A DNA stretch of 64,000 nt from an uncultured Pseudomonadota bacterium (lineage in GTDB: Bacteria > Pseudomonadota > Alphaproteobacteria > Rs-D84). Location of the stretch: assembly GCA_900321105.1 (NCBI GenBank), contig OOHL01000003.1, positions 167,320 to 231,319 on the forward strand. Direction: 5' to 3'. The position numbers were made by a program, and so were the translations under genes. Position 1 is the first letter of the stretch; every line of letters starts with the position of its first letter. This document shows positions 54,857 to 62,660 of this stretch, one piece after another. The notes under the pieces are model-generated. The model saw only the letters and a program-made list of their open reading frames with translations. It had not been told where the DNA came from and ran no database searches.

Positions 54857-55375
54857 ATGCCGAAGTATAATTATTTAAAAGATTATTTAACCAAGGACGA
54901 ATATATAGTGGTTAAAAGTCAGGTTGAGTGGAATCCAAAATATACGATACAGGCCATTTCTGTAAATCCACTTAATCCCAGACCGTATGTCACACAAAAA
55001 GCAACGCTTGCACCACGTCCTTCACAAAGCGCGTTCGCTGTTGAATTCGGAACAACAGGTCGATTTTTTAACGACGAAAAATCCATTAAATTTATAGATT
55101 TAACGTGGGATTATCATAAAAACTATTATGAACACGAATACGAAATCGTTGTTGTGTTAGCGGTCAGAAAAGACAAAATAGTTGTGTATAGTGAAAAAAC
55201 AGAAAAAGAAATAGATATAGTTTGTTCCAAAAACAACATTCTTACACCCTATGCTGTTGACCCATTGGTGGGGCATGAATTATTAATAAAACCAAAATCA
55301 GCAGACACATATGCTATTGTTCATAATATTACGTTGGCAGAACTGAAATCAAGTATGCACCAGCGTATGTTATAA
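54857..55375 (+). CDS. Hypothetical soluble protein
   Basis: 172 residues starting at ATG 54857 after AAGGAG; a TTG 11 codons earlier is within the promoter. Mixed alpha/beta, basic N-terminus (MPKYNYLKDYLTKDEY), a beta-rich middle with YEIVVVLAVRKDKIVVY, no signal peptide or membrane helix. It has its own promoter and terminator. Not recognised. Confidence 0.65.
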   Translation: MPKYNYLKDYLTKDEYIVVKSQVEWNPKYTIQAISVNPLNPRPYVTQKATLAPRPSQSAFAVEFGTTGRFFNDEKSIKFIDLTWDYHKNYYEHEYEIVVVLAVRKDKIVVYSEKTEKEIDIVCSKNNILTPYAVDPLVGHELLIKPKSADTYAIVHNITLAELKSSMHQRML

Positions 55376-55397
55376 AAAACTTGATTTTTAAGTTTTT
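55375..55397 (+). terminator. Terminator after the 54857 gene
   Basis: AAAAACTT (55375-55382) and AAGTTTTT (55390-55397) with a GATTTTT-type loop. It overlaps the -35 of the next gene. Confidence 0.65.
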
Positions 55398-55409
55398 TTA
55401 ATAAATAAT
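55381..55409 (+). promoter_or_regulatory. Promoter of the L25 gene
   Basis: TTGATT (55381-55386), a 17-base spacer and AATAAT (55404-55409). A small hairpin (ATGAC ... GTCAT) lies in the 5' leader near 55420-55437. Confidence 0.5.
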
Positions 55410-55474
55410 ATACCCCGCATGACACCCTTGGAGGTCATACAAAAGAAAAAACAACCATTAAAAAGGATTTTAAA

Positions 55475-56025
55475 ATGGCTATTAAATTAAACGCTGAAAT
55501 TCGCAAAGTTGCTGGCAAGGGGGCCGCACGTGCAGTTCGCAAGAACCAAAACATCCCTGCTGTAATCTATGGCGAAAAGAAAGAACCTGTGTCCATTGAA
55601 TTGAACGGACACGAATTCAATATGTTGTTGGGACAACCATCATTGCGAACAAAATTATTTGAATTCATGTTGATTTTAAACGTATCAATGTCAAAGAACC
55701 TGTATCAGTTGTCGTTCCTGTGGAAGTTATCAATGTCGACACATCCAAAGGCATCAAATTGGGCGGTGTTTTGAACTTTGCCGTTCGTAAAGTTGCATTG
55801 AAAGGATTGGTATCTGATATGCCTGAAAAAATCACAATCGATTTAACGAATGTCACTATTGGTGACACAATTCACGGTTCTGATTTGGTATTACCAGCGG
55901 GTATTACACTTGGCTTGCATATGGCAGATTTGGCTTTCGCTACTATCGGTGGTAAAATGCCAGAAGAAGTAGATACAAAACCTGCCGCTGCTGCTGCGCC
56001 TGCTGCAGACGCCGCAAAGAAATAA
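55475..56025 (+). pseudogene. rplY: 50S ribosomal protein L25/CTC family, frame broken internally
   Basis: The first frame from ATG 55475 gives a normal L25 start (KLNAEIRKVAGKGAARAVRK, then PAVIYGEKKEPVSIELNGHEF, ~1-50) and then TKLFEF. After about 55665 the family sequence continues only in a different frame (HVDFKRINVKEPVSVVVPVEV... GDTIHGSDLVLPAGITLG), up to an Ala-rich tail ending at 56025. The family normally has ~20-30 residues (including a Q-x2-P-V region) between these parts; they are missing. This is therefore an out-of-frame deletion or an assembly error, not a simple one-base slip. L25 binds 5S rRNA and is dispensable in some bacteria. Confidence 0.85.
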
Positions 56026-56050
56026 TATCTTTGATATTGTTAAACGAATT

Positions 56051-56075
56051 AACCGCCCATCTGGGCGGTTTTTTA
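56051..56075 (+). terminator. Terminator after the L25 gene
   Basis: AACCGCCC and GGGCGGTT with a four-base loop and a T-run. Confidence 0.85.
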
Positions 56076-56112
56076 TTTGAATAAAAACCTGTAATAATTT
56101 TTATTTGACCCC

Positions 56113-56140
56113 CTTGAAACCATGTTTTTTATAACTATAT
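56113..56140 (+). promoter_or_regulatory. Probable RpoH (heat-shock) promoter of dnaK
   Basis: CTTGAAA at 56113-56119 and CTATAT at 56135-56140. The pattern CTTGAA-N16-CTATAT fits alphaproteobacterial RpoH promoters. It is 36 bases before the dnaK ATG, which has an AAGGAG ribosome site. Confidence 0.55.
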
Positions 56141-56175
56141 TCTCGTTAAGCGAAAAACTTTAAGGAGTAAAAACT

Positions 56176-58071
56176 ATGTCAAAAGTATTAGGTATTGATT
56201 TAGGTACAACTAATTCCGCCATGGCTTTCATGGACGGGACAGATCCAAAAATTATTGAAAACAGCGAAGGTCAACGCACCACCCCATCTGTTGTTGCGAT
56301 TACTTCAAATGGCGACCAATTGGTTGGTATTACTGCAAAAAACCAGGCGGTCACAAATCCTGAAAATACAATTTATGAAATTAAACGTTTAATGGGTTTG
56401 CGTTTTGACAGCCCTGCTGTTAAGGAAATTGAAAAACGTGTCCCTTATAAAATTGTTGCAGGCGACAATGGTGACGCATGGGTTGAAATTGACGGCAAAA
56501 AATATGCACCATCTCAGATTTCTGCTATGATTTTATCTAAATTGAAAAAAGATGCCGAAAGTTATTTGGGCGAAACAGTGACAGATGCGGTTATTACTGT
56601 TCCTGCATACTTTAATGATTCACAACGTCAGGCAACAAAAGACGCGGGCCGTATTGCTGGTTTGAATGTTTTGCGTATTGTTAACGAACCAACTGCCGCA
56701 GCATTGGCTTATGGCTTGGATAAAAACAAAAATGGCACTATCGCGGTATATGACCTTGGTGGTGGTACATTCGATGTATCCATATTGGAAATCGTAGATG
56801 GTGTTTTCGAAGTTAAATCTACAAACGGTGATACTGCATTGGGCGGTTCAGACTTTGATGCGCGCGTCTTAAAATATCTGATTGATGAATTTAAATCACA
56901 GACAGGTATTGATTTATCAAACGACAAACTGGCGTTACAACGTTTGAAAGAAGCCGCTGAAAAGGCAAAAATTGAATTGTCTTCAAAGACATCTACTGAT
57001 ATTAACTTGCCTTTCCTTACTGCTGATGCAACAGGTCCAAAACATTTCAACACAACACTTACACGTGCAAAATTGGAATCTTTGGTTGCTGATTTGATTG
57101 AAAAGACAATAGAACCATGCAAAAAGGCTTTGAAAGATGCTGGTTTAACAACATCTCAAATCAACGAAGTTATTTTGGTTGGTGGCCAAACACGTATGCC
57201 AAAGGTTGTTGAAACCGTAAAAGAATTCTTTGGTCGTGAACCACACAAAGGCGTTAATCCGGATGAAGTTGTTGCACTTGGTGCCGCAATTCAAGGCGGT
57301 GTTTTGAAAGGTGATGTCAAAGATGTTCTGTTGTTGGATGTGACACCTTTGTCATTGGGTATTGAAACATTGGGTGGAGTATTTACCCGTTTAATTGACC
57401 GCAATACAACAATTCCAACCAAGAAATCACAAATATTCTCTACTGCCGAAGATAATCAATCGGCTGTGACTATTCGTGTATTCCAGGGCGAACGTGATAT
57501 GGCGGCAGATAACAAATTGCTGGGTCAATTTAATTTGGAAGGCATCGCACCTGCCCCACGTGGTATGCCACAAATCGAAGTTTCTTTTGATATTGATGCG
57601 AACGGTATTGTTCATGTGTCTGCAAAAGATAAAGGAACCGGCAAAGAACAAGCTATTTCAATTAAATCTGACGGTGGCTTAAGCGAAGAAGAAATCAAAC
57701 GTATGGTTGATGAAGCCGCAGCTAACGCCGAATCTGACAAAAAGAAAAAAGAATTAGCCGAAGCGAAAAATACAGCAGAAACCGCCATTTTCAGCATTGA
57801 AAAATCATTGAAAGAACATGGCGATAAAATCAGTGCCGAAGAACGCGAAGCAATCGAAAACGCCAAAAAAGAATTGGCTGATGAATTGGCAAAAGCCGAT
57901 GCAACTGCTGAATCTTTGAAAGCAAAAACAGATGCTTTGACAGAAAAAGCTATGAAATTGGGCGAAGCGGTTTACAAAGCAGCCCAAGAAGCACAAAAAC
58001 AAGAATCAGAAAACAATGCAAATGAAGGCGGCGAAAAAGGTGCCACAGATGCAGACTTTTCTGAAAAATAA
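56176..58071 (+). CDS. dnaK: Hsp70 chaperone DnaK
   Basis: 631 residues. ATPase domain with [12 protein letters not shown], the [18 protein letters not shown] block, [15 protein letters not shown] and [12 protein letters not shown]; substrate-binding domain from ~residue 390 with [15 protein letters not shown]; and a helical lid with a short acidic C-terminal tail. The highly conserved EEVD-like end is not expected in bacteria. No dnaJ follows: a terminator and the convergent pfkA gene come next, so it is separated from its usual partner. Confidence 0.98.
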   Translation: MSKVLGIDLGTTNSAMAFMDGTDPKIIENSEGQRTTPSVVAITSNGDQLVGITAKNQAVTNPENTIYEIKRLMGLRFDSPAVKEIEKRVPYKIVAGDNGDAWVEIDGKKYAPSQISAMILSKLKKDAESYLGETVTDAVITVPAYFNDSQRQATKDAGRIAGLNVLRIVNEPTAAALAYGLDKNKNGTIAVYDLGGGTFDVSILEIVDGVFEVKSTNGDTALGGSDFDARVLKYLIDEFKSQTGIDLSNDKLALQRLKEAAEKAKIELSSKTSTDINLPFLTADATGPKHFNTTLTRAKLESLVADLIEKTIEPCKKALKDAGLTTSQINEVILVGGQTRMPKVVETVKEFFGREPHKGVNPDEVVALGAAIQGGVLKGDVKDVLLLDVTPLSLGIETLGGVFTRLIDRNTTIPTKKSQIFSTAEDNQSAVTIRVFQGERDMAADNKLLGQFNLEGIAPAPRGMPQIEVSFDIDANGIVHVSAKDKGTGKEQAISIKSDGGLSEEEIKRMVDEAAANAESDKKKKELAEAKNTAETAIFSIEKSLKEHGDKISAEEREAIENAKKELADELAKADATAESLKAKTDALTEKAMKLGEAVYKAAQEAQKQESENNANEGGEKGATDADFSEK

Positions 58072-58091
58072 TTGTTTTCCCTTCCTTAAAA

Positions 58092-58117
58092 AAAACCGGG
58101 CGTTTGCCCGGTTTTTA
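58092..58117. terminator. Bidirectional terminator between dnaK and pfkA
   Basis: AAAACCGGGC and GCCCGGTTTT around GTTT, with A- and T-runs on both sides. Confidence 0.9.
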
Positions 58118-59203
58118 TTTCCTTTTTTCTCCGATATAAATACCCATGTCTGTTGCGATTTGTAATAAAACACTATCTGGTTCTACATACGCATTGGATG
58201 TCATGGCACCAACAATGTTTGGATCTTTTTGTTGTTTGCCCGCGGCGAAAAATTCGTTTAATGAAATTGTTTTGTATTCGCCGTTTTGCACAACAGTCAT
58301 CACATTTGTTTCGTTGTTTTCGATTGCTGTTAATGCTGTTTCTGCAAATCCGGCTGCCAATATTCTGTCGTCTGCCGTTGTGTCGCCTGCCCTTTGTATA
58401 TATTCAGGAAACGCTGGTTTGTTTGTTATACCGGCTGCAGTTAATTGACGCGATATCATTTCGGCTGGTTTGCCAGAATGACCGCGGATTGAAATGCTTT
58501 CTGAAACAATAATAATCCCATAATCGCGCTTAGATTGTTTTATGTGTTTTACAAGGTTGTTTACATCAAATTTGATTTCTGGAATTATAATTGCATCGGC
58601 ACCGACGGCAACCCCAGCATGCAGTGCCAGTTGTCCACAATCGCGTCCCATTGTTTGAACAACGAACCAGCGATGATGACTGCGCGCGGTTAATAATAAT
58701 TGATCACAATACGAAACCAATTGTTGAACCGCGGTATCAAAACCAACAGTTTTGTCTGTTAATGGGACATCCATATCAATGGTTTTGGGTATGCAAACCA
58801 GTTGCAATCCATTGTATATTTCATTATAAAGATGCGCCAACGATAATGAACCGTTGCCGCCAATTAAAACCAATGCATCCAAATTCAATTCTTTTAGTGA
58901 TTTTTGAAGTTTTTTGTTGAAAGCGCTTAATTTACCACTGCGCGCGGCAGATTCAAAATTTGTAACATGAGCATTTCCATTGGCCAGAATACTGCCCGCT
59001 AAATGCGAAGATGCGAATTGAAAGGTTTCGTTTGTTAAATCAACTGTCTTGGCTGGTATGCTAGAAAGTCCGTCTGTGCCGTCCTGTATGCCCAAAATAT
59101 CCCATTTGCGACGAACACAACCATCAACAACACGTTGTATAACTGTGTTTAATCCGGAACAATCCCCGCCTGTTGTCATAATTCCAATCTTTTTACGCGC
59201 CAA
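58115..59203 (-). CDS. pfkA: 6-phosphofructokinase (PfkA family, altered active site)
   Basis: 362 residues. MTTGGDCSGLNTVI (residues ~9-22) is the nucleotide-binding start, PKTIDMDVPLTDKTVGFDTA carries the catalytic Asp, and TMGRDCGQLAL, ISRQLTAAG, and QRAGDTTADDR follow. Two sites differ from ATP-dependent PfkA: GGNGS replaces GGDGS (Asn for the Mg-binding Asp, E. coli position 103), and Lys sits at the position of Gly124, as in PPi-linked enzymes, while position 104 stays Gly. It may use PPi or mixed donors. It converts fructose-6-phosphate to the bisphosphate in glycolysis. Confidence 0.9.
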   Translation of the reverse strand: MARKKIGIMTTGGDCSGLNTVIQRVVDGCVRRKWDILGIQDGTDGLSSIPAKTVDLTNETFQFASSHLAGSILANGNAHVTNFESAARSGKLSAFNKKLQKSLKELNLDALVLIGGNGSLSLAHLYNEIYNGLQLVCIPKTIDMDVPLTDKTVGFDTAVQQLVSYCDQLLLTARSHHRWFVVQTMGRDCGQLALHAGVAVGADAIIIPEIKFDVNNLVKHIKQSKRDYGIIIVSESISIRGHSGKPAEMISRQLTAAGITNKPAFPEYIQRAGDTTADDRILAAGFAETALTAIENNETNVMTVVQNGEYKTISLNEFFAAGKQQKDPNIVGAMTSNAYVEPDSVLLQIATDMGIYIGEKRK

Positions 59204-59247
59204 TTTGAATCTCCTTTTTTGCTGTTTATGATTATATCATAAAATCC

Positions 59248-59275
59248 TTGACAAATAAACTGGTTTTGCAATAAT
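59248..59275 (+). promoter_or_regulatory. Promoter of the LysM protein gene
   Basis: TTGACA (59248-59253), 16-base spacer and AATAAT (59270-59275), 31 bases before the ATG. Confidence 0.65.
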
Positions 59276-59305
59276 TTTGTCAAAGATAACAAAAAAGGTT
59301 TAATA

Positions 59306-60427
59306 ATGGCAGCAACTAATATCGGAAAAACAAAACGCAGCACAGACGATTTAATAAATGATGCGGTTAATCGCCAACAATCTTGGTTGGAAAAACGTCG
59401 CGCATTTACACGCAGATTCTTGCAAAAATTCAATGTTTTTACAAACAAAGAAGAACCTAAACAAAAATCAGTTAAATTTAAAGAGTCTAAAAACAAAACA
59501 ATTGTACGTGCATATTGGTTCCCTATTCTTTGTGCATTGTTGGTTATATTGATAGCTGTGTTTATAATGTTGTTTAAAATCAATGCACCAGTGAAAGTTA
59601 TTTCGCCCAGCGTTCCAGAACCAATTATCAGACCTGTTAAAAATACTGAAAACCACACAACGCCATCATTTGATATGGTTCGCATTGAAAAATCTGGCAA
59701 CATAATGATAGCCGGTCGTAATGTTCGCGAATCAAACATCTCTATCGTTATTAACAAAAAAATAGTTGCCACCGAACACACAAACAAAGACGGTGAATTC
59801 GTATATGCACCAACAGATGTTTTAAAGCCAGGCAATTATGTGATTTCTTTGGTTGATGCCGATAAAAACATCAAATCTGCGGATTCTGTATTTGTTTATA
59901 TTTCGGAACGTGGTTACAAGAATTCAATATCTTTGCTGATGACTAAAAATGGCAGTAAAATTATGCAATCGCCTGAATTATTGGATGGCGATTTAGTTGT
60001 CTCAAAAATAGATTATTTAGATACTGGTCGTATGGTTGTGACCGGTCGTGCATTACCAAAATTGCGTGTTTCATTATCTTTGAACGATAAATATATCGGA
60101 TTTGCGCGTGTGTCTAATTATAAAAATTTTGGTCTGGGCGCAGACATTGGAAAATTGGAAAGCGGCAAAGAATATAAATTAAATATTCGCCTGCACGATG
60201 GCGAAGGAACCACAATTGCAAACGTAGAACATAATTTTGTTATGCCAGAAATGACCGGCGATGATAATACTTTTTATACCGTTCGTCGTGGCGATTGTTT
60301 GTGGATTATTGCACGTAATTTCTTGCGTCGTGGTATATTGTTCACAATGATAGCCGAACGTAATAATATTGCGAATCCAGATTTGATTTTTCCGGAACAA
60401 TTATTACAAATACCAACACAAAACTAA
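59306..60427 (+). CDS. Membrane-anchored LysM peptidoglycan-binding protein
   Basis: 373 residues. A basic cytoplasmic N-terminus (1-~65), one transmembrane helix (~68-92, WFPILCALLVILIAVFIMLF), then a periplasmic region with two beta-rich domains (Ig-like pattern GNIMIAGRNV and GRMVVTGRALPKLRVSLSLNDKY, ~125-300). A C-terminal LysM (~324-371: TFYTVRRGDCLWIIARNFLRRGILF, then ERNNIANPDLIFPEQLLQIP) binds peptidoglycan N-acetylglucosamine. It has a good promoter and continues into two small genes. A role in envelope-cell wall attachment is inferred. Confidence 0.88.
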   Translation: MAATNIGKTKRSTDDLINDAVNRQQSWLEKRRAFTRRFLQKFNVFTNKEEPKQKSVKFKESKNKTIVRAYWFPILCALLVILIAVFIMLFKINAPVKVISPSVPEPIIRPVKNTENHTTPSFDMVRIEKSGNIMIAGRNVRESNISIVINKKIVATEHTNKDGEFVYAPTDVLKPGNYVISLVDADKNIKSADSVFVYISERGYKNSISLLMTKNGSKIMQSPELLDGDLVVSKIDYLDTGRMVVTGRALPKLRVSLSLNDKYIGFARVSNYKNFGLGADIGKLESGKEYKLNIRLHDGEGTTIANVEHNFVMPEMTGDDNTFYTVRRGDCLWIIARNFLRRGILFTMIAERNNIANPDLIFPEQLLQIPTQN

Positions 60428-60438
60428 AAGGATTAGAT

Positions 60439-60687
60439 ATGAACGAAGGTAAGAAAGCCCGTTATGAATATTTTAATCCATCCGTATCCGCAAATCAGCA
60501 AAATGCTGAAAGTTTAGCCGCCGTAATTTCCAGCTTTATCAATAAAACAACGATGAAACCGGCTGACTGGATTGCTTTACAATCACTTCTTAAACAATTA
60601 AAGAAATCAAACAATAATATGCCACGCAAAGTGTTACGCAGCATAGAAAACAAATTTAATAAAATTCAACAAAATTATCAAAGGTAG
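60439..60687 (+). CDS. Small basic protein, first of a related pair
   Basis: 82 residues, soluble, helical and basic. It contains YFNPSVS (~10-16), a SFINKTTMKPADWIALQSLLKQLKK helix pair, and a C-terminal KFNKIQQNYQ. The 82- and next 89-residue proteins share the order YFN, short helix, basic LL-x-Q stretch, and a final K(I/Y) helix, so they are probable distant paralogues. It follows the LysM gene by 11 bases after AAAGGATT. Confidence 0.62.
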   Translation: MNEGKKARYEYFNPSVSANQQNAESLAAVISSFINKTTMKPADWIALQSLLKQLKKSNNNMPRKVLRSIENKFNKIQQNYQR

Positions 60688-60692
60688 AGAAT

Positions 60693-60962
60693 ATGCCAAA
60701 AGTTAATTTTCAACAAAAACCTAAATATTTTAATTCTAAAATGCATCGTCAGACCAGTAATTGCGATACATTAGTACACAGAATCAAAGAATTTTATTTT
60801 AAATACGAATCTCGCCTATCCTTGGAAGACAAAAAGGAAATACTTTTGTTTGTGCAACAAATAGACCGCGCCAACAAGGTTTTGAACGCAAGAATGCGTA
60901 ACGATATATATGTTGCGATAAGAAAGATTAGTAAAAAATATCAAGAAGAGTTTTCTAGATAA
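60693..60962 (+). CDS. Small basic protein, second of a related pair
   Basis: 89 residues, basic, helical, with KYFNSKMH at ~11-18, LVHRIKEFYFKYESRLSLEDKKEILLFVQQ (~26-55) and a C-terminal KISKKYQEEF. Starts 5 bases after the preceding stop. Possibly a paralogue of that protein. Not recognised. Confidence 0.62.
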   Translation: MPKVNFQQKPKYFNSKMHRQTSNCDTLVHRIKEFYFKYESRLSLEDKKEILLFVQQIDRANKVLNARMRNDIYVAIRKISKKYQEEFSR

Positions 60963-60965
60963 AAC

Positions 60966-61015
60966 AAATTCGACCACAAGGGTCGACTTCATTTTTTGGT
61001 GCGGGCAAAGGGAAT
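60966..61015 (-). repeat. Direct repeat copy A of tRNA 3' end plus terminator
   Basis: A 50-base block nearly identical to 61127-61175 (one T fewer in the second). On the minus strand it contains the tRNA acceptor 3' half ending in CCA and a TCGACC/GGTCGA terminator hairpin. After 61015 the sequence departs from the tRNA, so it is a tRNA fragment rather than a gene. Confidence 0.8.
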
Positions 61016-61126
61016 GTAATTCCCGCTCTCTTCTTTCGCGGGCCCCTTTCAACTTCGTTTACGAACCCTTCGTTGCTGTCGCAACTTTATCGGGTTCGAT
61101 TCAACATATTTTTCCCCGACAAAAAT
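61016..61126. repeat. Hairpin-rich insert between the direct repeats
   Basis: About 110 bases with several inverted repeats: GGGAAT/ATTCCC across the left junction, CCCGC/GCGGG, and CGAACCC (61066-61072) with GGGTTCG, the latter enclosing GTTGC/GCAAC. It has no coding capacity. It could be a small palindromic repetitive element or the decayed body of a second tRNA. Confidence 0.55.
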
Positions 61127-61156
61127 AAATTCGACCACAAGGGTCGACTTCATTTT
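61127..61156 (-). terminator. Terminator of tRNA-Gly
   Basis: GTCGACC and GGTCGAA with a CTTGTG-type loop on the minus strand, followed by a T-rich stretch. It belongs to repeat copy B; copy A repeats it. Confidence 0.65.
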
Positions 61157-61230
61157 TGGTGCGGGCAAAGGGAATCGAACCCTCGTCTAAAGCTTGGGAA
61201 GCTTTCGTTCTGCCATTATACCATGCCCGC
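61157..61230 (-). tRNA. tRNA-Gly (anticodon CCC)
   Basis: On the minus strand the 74-base cloverleaf has acceptor GCGGGCA/TGCCCGC, anticodon stem AAAGC/GCTTT with loop TTCCCAA (anticodon CCC, reads GGG), T-arm GAGGG/CCCTT with TTCGATT, and an encoded CCA. The discriminator base is A, whereas bacterial tRNA-Gly usually has U. The D-stem (GTAT with GAAC) has one A-A mismatch. A duplicated 3' end lies downstream. Confidence 0.92.
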
Positions 61231-61368
61231 GCGGATAGTCTAAAATTATATATTATTTTGGCAAAAAAGTCCAGGGCTTTTAATGCTTAAATTCAATTTT
61301 GTTTGTAAAATAATCTCTTGTTTTGTGTAATAATAAATCATGAAAGGTTTTAAAACAAGGGGTGTCCC

Positions 61369-61965
61369 ATGACTAATAATGAAGTCAAAAATGCACTAAA
61401 AGAACTCAGCCGAACAATAGACATGATGGACAAGTCACATATAAAAAGTCTGCTAAAAATTCTAATGAACGCACAGGGAATAAAAACCTGTGCGTTTTTC
61501 ATTTCTATGGACATCAGAAAATTAACGAAAAAACTTTTGATAGATTTTATAAAATCTGATTTTGTTAATGTTCGTCTTTCACGGCGACAAATGAAACAGG
61601 TTTATCAAATTTTGGGGGATTATCGCATATATCCAAAATGCAAATTATGTGGGCAACCTATAATGATAGATTCTGATTATATGAAGTATGAACCAAATTT
61701 TGATAAAATGGCATTTTCTTGGGATCATATATATCCTAAATCCATGGGTGGCAGTGACGAACTGGAAAACATGGAACCAACCCATAAAATTTGTAATAAC
61801 AAACGCGGCACAAAGCCAGCATACGATACAAATTGTCAAAACGGCATAAAAATAACTATAAACATAAACTTGCCACCAGAGATGTGCTGTTCAAAATATC
61901 GACCTTCGCGTTTTGGTTTGTGTAAATATATAAATCAAAACGGTTATTGCACATACACACGATAA
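61369..61965 (+). CDS. HNH endonuclease-fold protein
   Basis: 198 residues with an HNH/zinc-finger nuclease domain at ~90-165: CKLCGQ, FSWDHIYPKSMGGSDELENM (the DH with the catalytic His), and HKICNNKRGTKP. The family has a beta-beta-alpha metal fold and cleaves DNA. The start at 61369 follows AAGGGG, but a terminator-like hairpin (61469-61499) lies within the first 45 codons; an ATG at 61507 lacks a ribosome site. Either the hairpin attenuates the gene or the first part is a separate leader peptide. No restriction or phage partner is adjacent. Confidence 0.8.
   Translation: MTNNEVKNALKELSRTIDMMDKSHIKSLLKILMNAQGIKTCAFFISMDIRKLTKKLLIDFIKSDFVNVRLSRRQMKQVYQILGDYRIYPKCKLCGQPIMIDSDYMKYEPNFDKMAFSWDHIYPKSMGGSDELENMEPTHKICNNKRGTKPAYDTNCQNGIKITININLPPEMCCSKYRPSRFGLCKYINQNGYCTYTR
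61469..61499 (+). terminator. Terminator-like hairpin inside the HNH reading frame
   Basis: ACGCACAGG (61469-61477) pairs exactly with CCTGTGCGT (61487-61495) and is followed by T5. It sits 100 bases after the ATG, in frame with the protein, so it may be a leader attenuator. Confidence 0.65.
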
Positions 61966-61979
61966 ACATTAACAAATAT

Positions 61980-62008
61980 TTGACTTTTGACATTTTTTAA
62001 TACATAAT
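61980..62008 (+). promoter_or_regulatory. rpsP operon promoter
   Basis: TTGACT (61980-61985), 17-base spacer and CATAAT (62003-62008). The predicted start is near 62015, giving a ~145-base leader. Confidence 0.6.
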
Positions 62009-62049
62009 AGGCCTGCAAATCCCAAAGATTGCTATCGTTATAACCCCTG

Positions 62050-62107
62050 TACGCGGTATGCGTAAGGAACATCAACCGGCGAGTTTTCGCTCTTGATGAC
62101 GGTTTTT
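62050..62107 (+). promoter_or_regulatory. Structured leader/attenuator candidate of the rpsP operon
   Basis: Two stems in the untranslated leader: TACGC (62050-62054) with GCGTA (62060-62064), and CATCAA (62070-62075) with TTGATG (62093-62098), with an inner GCGA/TCGC. The second is followed by GG and T5 (62103-62107), so it can act as a terminator. The rpsP start is 54 bases further. It may be a ribosomal-protein-controlled leader. Confidence 0.55.
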
Positions 62108-62160
62108 ATGTGCGGTTTTTGGGCAAACAAGATAACGAAACACTAAAAGGAGCAAATAAA

Positions 62161-62610
62161 ATGGCAACAGTTATCAGATTAGCACGTTATGGTGCAAAAA
62201 AACGTCCTTACTATCACGTGGTCGTCACAGATTCTCGTAATGCACGTAATTCTGGCGCAATTTTGGAAACAGTTGGTAAATATAACCCAATGTTAGCCAA
62301 AGACGACGAAAAACGCGTTATTTTGGATGTTGAAAAAGTAAAAGCATGGATGGCCAAGGGTGCACGAGCCTCTGACCGTGTTTACAAATTCTTGGTAAAT
62401 GCAGGTTTGGTTGCAGCAAAACCAATTCCAACACAAACAAAGAAAAATCAACCTTCTGAAAAAACTCAGATGAAAGCTAAAGATAAAGCTGACAAATTGG
62501 CTAAAATCGCAGAAGAAAAAGCTGCCGCTGAAGCCGCTGCTAAGGCTGCTGCTGAAACACCAGCAGAAACTCCTGCAGAAGAAACTGCAACTGAAACAGT
62601 TGCTGAATAA
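62161..62610 (+). CDS. rpsP: 30S ribosomal protein S16 with Ala/Glu-rich tail
   Basis: 149 residues starting at ATG 62161 behind AAAGGAGCAAATAAA; a longer frame from 62110 lies in the leader. The S16 core (1-~85) has VIRLARYGAKKRPYYHVVVTDSR, ETVGKYNPM and KAWMAKGARASDRVYKFL. The final ~60 residues are Lys/Ala/Glu-rich low complexity. First gene of the rpsP-rimM-trmD operon. Confidence 0.95.
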   Translation: MATVIRLARYGAKKRPYYHVVVTDSRNARNSGAILETVGKYNPMLAKDDEKRVILDVEKVKAWMAKGARASDRVYKFLVNAGLVAAKPIPTQTKKNQPSEKTQMKAKDKADKLAKIAEEKAAAEAAAKAAAETPAETPAEETATETVAE

Positions 62611-62660
62611 TATTTTTGCTCTATTTTACTTGGCGGGAAACCGCCAAGTGATATATTTGT

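Noticed and set aside
55640..55700. Programmed -1 frameshift in the L25 gene
   Set aside because: No slippery heptamer is present and a conserved block of the family is missing, so a deletion or assembly error explains the data better.
61016..61126. Part of a two-piece tmRNA suggested by the CCA end and hairpins
   Set aside because: No tag reading frame, TpsiC loop or matching acceptor half is present; the CCA end belongs to the duplicated tRNA-Gly fragment.
60966..61175. Two direct repeats read as CRISPR repeats or as a complete prophage attachment pair
   Set aside because: There are only two copies, they contain a tRNA 3' end and terminator, and no integrase or phage gene lies between or near them.
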